The translations under genes and the position numbers were made by a program. A DNA stretch of 25,506 nt, taken from positions 1-25,506 of the forward strand of contig DASZXJ010000232.1 in NCBI GenBank assembly GCA_035545895.1, in the 5' to 3' direction. Origin of the DNA: DASZXJ01 sp035545895 (GTDB taxonomy: Bacteria; Planctomycetota; Phycisphaerae; Tepidisphaerales; Tepidisphaeraceae). Below are positions 23,455 through 25,506 of this stretch, in pieces; position 1 is the first letter of the stretch, and the number at the start of each line of letters is the position of its first letter. The notes below the pieces were generated by a model. It saw only the letters and a program-made list of their open reading frames with translations, did not search any database and was not told the origin of the DNA.

Positions 23455-24012
23455 ATGACAGTGCCGCCAGGGTCCGGCGAAACGCGAAAGGTTCCTACCG
23501 ACGCCGAACTGCTGGAGCAGACCGGGCGCGGAGAACAGGCGGCATTTGGCGAATTAGTCAACCGGCACGGGCGTTATTTGTATGGAATTGCCCGGGGATT
23601 AACCGGAAACAACGCCGCCGATGCAGAGGATTTGGTGCAGGAAACCCTCATTGGCGTTCTGAATTCGCGGTTTAGAGGTGAATCGGCGGTTCGGACGTGG
23701 CTGGTCAGTATTCTGGTTCGACGGGCGGCCATGCTTCGGCGAAGCCGCAAAAGACAAGCGGGTTGGATCGAAAATCCCGCAGCCGAACCGGCCGTCCGAC
23801 AACAGGCAACCGGCCAATCCGAAGCCAGGCTGGATCTGGCCATGATGCTCGAGGCACTTTCGCCGGAACATCGCCAGATCATTATTCTGCGCGAACTGGA
23901 ACAGATGAGTTACGAGGAAATGGCCAAGGAATTGGGAGTGCCCCGGGGAACGGTGGAATCACGACTGTTTCGAGCCCGCGAAGAGCTGCGAAAGCGATTT
24001 AAGGGGTATTGA
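23455..24012 (+). CDS. ECF RNA polymerase sigma factor
   Basis: A 185-residue sigma factor starting at the ATG at 23455; GAGGA lies unusually close (3-4 bases), and the longer frame upstream is arginine-rich and unlike the family. Region 2 spans about 26-95 with the polymerase-binding DAEDLVQETL (56-65), and region 4 about 130-180 with the helix-turn-helix YEEMAKELGVPRGTVESRLFRAREELR. The linker between them (100-125) is short and variable. The stop codon is 2 bases before the anti-sigma start, and a zinc-finger anti-sigma factor plus two exported proteins follow in the same direction, so it is probably an extracytoplasmic stress regulator that may drive its own operon. Confidence 0.93.
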   Translation: MTVPPGSGETRKVPTDAELLEQTGRGEQAAFGELVNRHGRYLYGIARGLTGNNAADAEDLVQETLIGVLNSRFRGESAVRTWLVSILVRRAAMLRRSRKRQAGWIENPAAEPAVRQQATGQSEARLDLAMMLEALSPEHRQIIILRELEQMSYEEMAKELGVPRGTVESRLFRAREELRKRFKGY

Positions 24013-24014
24013 GT

Positions 24015-24476
24015 ATGAGTTGCGAACGGTCAGAACAGGTTCAAGCGTATTACGACGGTGAATTACCGGCATCACAGCGCGCAACAGTCGAGGCACATCT
24101 GGCGGATTGCTTTGATTGCCGTGAGCTGCTCAATGAACTCAAGCGCGTGTCCGGGCTTTTGCTGTCGGTTCCGCTGCCGGAATTGCCGCAATCCGCAATG
24201 AATCGAATGAAAGGCGCCTGGTGGGCGTCAAAAGCCGCACAGGAGCGTGGGATTCGTCGTTTGTCGGCGTGGATGACCGCCGCCGCTGCCGCAATCGCCA
24301 TTCTCGTGCCGCTGATTTCAACCGATGTTGCACCCGAGCCGGAAGAGCACCAGGCCGCTTTCGAAGAGACGCTGGCGTTCATTCCTCCGGCACAGTCGCT
24401 GGATAATCCGAATTCTGATCTTGGGCGTGTTGTTCAGTGGATGGCGGACGATCTTTCCCCCGATCAGGCTCAGTGA
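24015..24476 (+). CDS. Zinc-finger (ZAS) anti-sigma factor
   Basis: A 153-residue protein; the ATG at 24015 has AGGGG about 8 bases upstream and is preferred to the TTG at 24009. The N-terminal ZAS domain has the HxxxCxxC zinc motif (His28, Cys32, Cys35) plus Cys3 as the likely fourth ligand. A hydrophobic segment (about 80-99, TAAAAAIAILVPLIS) probably crosses the inner membrane and is followed by an acidic C-terminal domain on the far side. It should hold the ECF sigma factor of the same operon inactive. Loss of zinc through thiol oxidation, or proteolysis from outside, are the usual release routes. Confidence 0.88.
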   Translation: MSCERSEQVQAYYDGELPASQRATVEAHLADCFDCRELLNELKRVSGLLLSVPLPELPQSAMNRMKGAWWASKAAQERGIRRLSAWMTAAAAAIAILVPLISTDVAPEPEEHQAAFEETLAFIPPAQSLDNPNSDLGRVVQWMADDLSPDQAQ

Positions 24477-24493
24477 AATGCGGGGAGCGACCT

Positions 24494-25126
24494 ATGGGAA
24501 CCAAGCTCATTGTTTTAGCGGGATTTTTGGTGGCGTTCACAGCCGGGCTGGTGAGCGGCTGGCAGATGCGACCCACTGCGTTGGTGTCGCATCCGACAAC
24601 GGGCCCATCGATGGCGACGACCCGCCCGGGCAATGGAGCCGGTGGCCCGCGCCGCGGCGGTCCTGGTGGGCCGGTCAGGGAACTGAATCTGACAAGCGAG
24701 CAGCAGGAGCAGTTGAATCAGATTTGGTCGGCCTTGGCGCAGCGGGATCAGCGTGAGCGTGAGGAACGCCAGCAGGCACGGATCGATCGCGACAATGCGA
24801 TCATCGCCTTAATTCCGCCGGAAAGTCACGACAAGTACGAGCAGTTGAAAAAGAACTTTGAAGATCAGTCCAGTGCCCGGGACAACGCCTGGCGGAATGC
24901 ATATGACCTGGCAGTGGAGCGTACGAAGAAGATTCTGAATGCGGATCAACGGGTGAGGTATGAGCAGATATTAAGTCGTACTCAATCCGCACGAGGGCGG
25001 GGACCGGGCCCGGGGCGTGGAGGATTTGGCAATCCTCGAGGCCGCGGGGGTCCCGGCGATTCCAGGCGCGATGGCGAAGAGAACCGGCGAGCTGGCAGCG
25101 CGACCCAGCCGTCGTCGGAACACTAA
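24494..25126 (+). CDS. Membrane-anchored LTxxQ-type protein with Gly/Arg-rich tail
   Basis: A 210-residue protein with GGGGAG before the ATG. A single hydrophobic segment (4-22) anchors or exports it. A Gly/Pro/Arg-rich stretch (47-62) leads to a helical core (66-165) with LTSEQQEQLNQIW and LNADQRVRYEQIL, the two LTxxQ-like motifs of Spy/CpxP-type periplasmic proteins. The C-terminal 50 residues are RGG-like repeats, probably disordered. The gene is 17 bp after the anti-sigma gene in the same operon. A role in sensing or buffering envelope stress in partnership with the anti-sigma factor is an inference. Confidence 0.7.
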   Translation: MGTKLIVLAGFLVAFTAGLVSGWQMRPTALVSHPTTGPSMATTRPGNGAGGPRRGGPGGPVRELNLTSEQQEQLNQIWSALAQRDQREREERQQARIDRDNAIIALIPPESHDKYEQLKKNFEDQSSARDNAWRNAYDLAVERTKKILNADQRVRYEQILSRTQSARGRGPGPGRGGFGNPRGRGGPGDSRRDGEENRRAGSATQPSSEH

Positions 25127-25179
25127 ATATGGTGTTGCGCATCTTAAAATCCCTAGGCATAGGGGAAACGGAGCATCCG

Positions 25180-25506
25180 ATGTTACGCCGAACTTGGTTT
25201 GTTGCAGCGATGTTTTGTGTGTTGACGGTCGCCGGCTCTGCGATGGCGCAGAACCAGGGCGGCGGTGGGTTTGGAGGAAATGGCGGCGGTGGAGGCGGCT
25301 TTGGCGGTGGTGGTCGGCGGGGCGGCGGTCGCGGTGGCGATCCGGCTGCTTTCATGCAGAATCGCCTCGAGCAGATCAAGCAGGACCTCGCTGCCAGCGA
25401 CGATGAGTGGAAAGTGCTGCAACCCAAGGTGCAGGATGTATTAACCGCGCAGACCGAAGCCAATTCGGGCGGTCGCGGCGGTGGTGGCCGCCGGGGTGGC
25501 GGTGGT
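25180..25506 (+). CDS. Exported Gly-rich protein (partial, runs off the right edge)
   Basis: The ATG at 25180 is preceded by GGAG (25170-25173). The 109 visible codons begin with a signal peptide ending AMAQ (about residue 23), then a run of Gly with Phe/Asn/Arg (25-49), a helical segment MQNRLEQIKQDLAASDDEWKVL with another LTxxQ-like pattern, and a second Gly/Arg-rich run at the edge. The arrangement matches the preceding protein, so the two are probably paralogues in one operon. The C-terminus is beyond the window. Confidence 0.7.
   Translation, partial: MLRRTWFVAAMFCVLTVAGSAMAQNQGGGGFGGNGGGGGGFGGGGRRGGGRGGDPAAFMQNRLEQIKQDLAASDDEWKVLQPKVQDVLTAQTEANSGGRGGGGRRGGGG

Noticed and set aside
24801..25463. 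A Pro-rich minus-strand frame opposite the Gly-rich genes
   Set aside because: The proline runs are the complement of the Gly codons (GGN) in the real genes.
1..25506. CRISPR array, insertion sequence, phage or rRNA gene
   Set aside because: I looked for spaced direct repeats, transposase motifs and ribosomal sequence; only short degenerate spacer repeats were found.

Overview
The window looks like a piece of a chromosome from a planctomycete, most likely the Phycisphaerae side of the phylum. This rests on moderately high GC, short intergenic elements built from degenerate 7-9 bp units (CACGAAG/CACAGAG, GAGCAGG), an ECF sigma/anti-sigma pair followed by exported Gly/Arg-rich proteins, and a mix of plant-polysaccharide CAZymes with scattered housekeeping genes. 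It is an inference from style; no ribosomal or other phylogenetic marker is present.

Layout. 1-2.4 kb: the start of a PilZ (c-di-GMP receptor) protein running off the left edge, an exported alpha/beta hydrolase, a divergent ChdC/HemQ-type coproheme decarboxylase and tRNA-Pro(CGG). 2.4-5.5 kb: repeat-rich spacer, a DUF4256 protein, and a TetR regulator divergent from a small redox/electrophile cassette (4-oxalocrotonate tautomerase, OsmC-like, AhpD-like), with two strong terminator hairpins. 5.6-9.7 kb: pdxA, a two-gene operon of unrecognised AT-richer genes with its own promoter, then ribE (riboflavin synthase) head-to-head with an SDR. 9.8-12.3 kb: tRNA-Leu(CAG), a Wzx-like flippase and a convergent sugar-nucleotide epimerase whose 3' ends overlap. 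12.3-15.8 kb: an exported beta-helix protein, alanine racemase and a KduD/gluconate-dehydrogenase-like SDR. 15.8-18.2 kb: a marR-clc operon (regulator plus ClC/CBS transporter) with two abutting palindromes on the marR start codon. 18.3-22.8 kb: a CAZyme block: lipoprotein GH43, and a convergent CE15-GH28 operon, separated by a long perfect inverted repeat. 22.8-25.5 kb: a short SRPBCC protein and an operon of ECF sigma factor, zinc-finger anti-sigma factor and two exported Gly-rich LTxxQ-type proteins, the last running off the right edge.

How the genes work together. CE15 (glucuronoyl ester cleavage), GH43 (xylosidase/arabinosidase type) and GH28 (galacturonan type), perhaps with the beta-helix protein and the KduD-like SDR, fit breakdown of plant or algal cell-wall heteropolysaccharide. 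PdxA, RibE, ChdC and Alr are ordinary cofactor and wall metabolism. The TetR cassette and the ECF operon look like stress-response units. No CRISPR array, transposase, phage gene or rRNA was seen. The best candidates for something undescribed are the orphan pair at 6901-8104, the double palindrome at marR, and the OsmC variant within the TetR-linked cassette.
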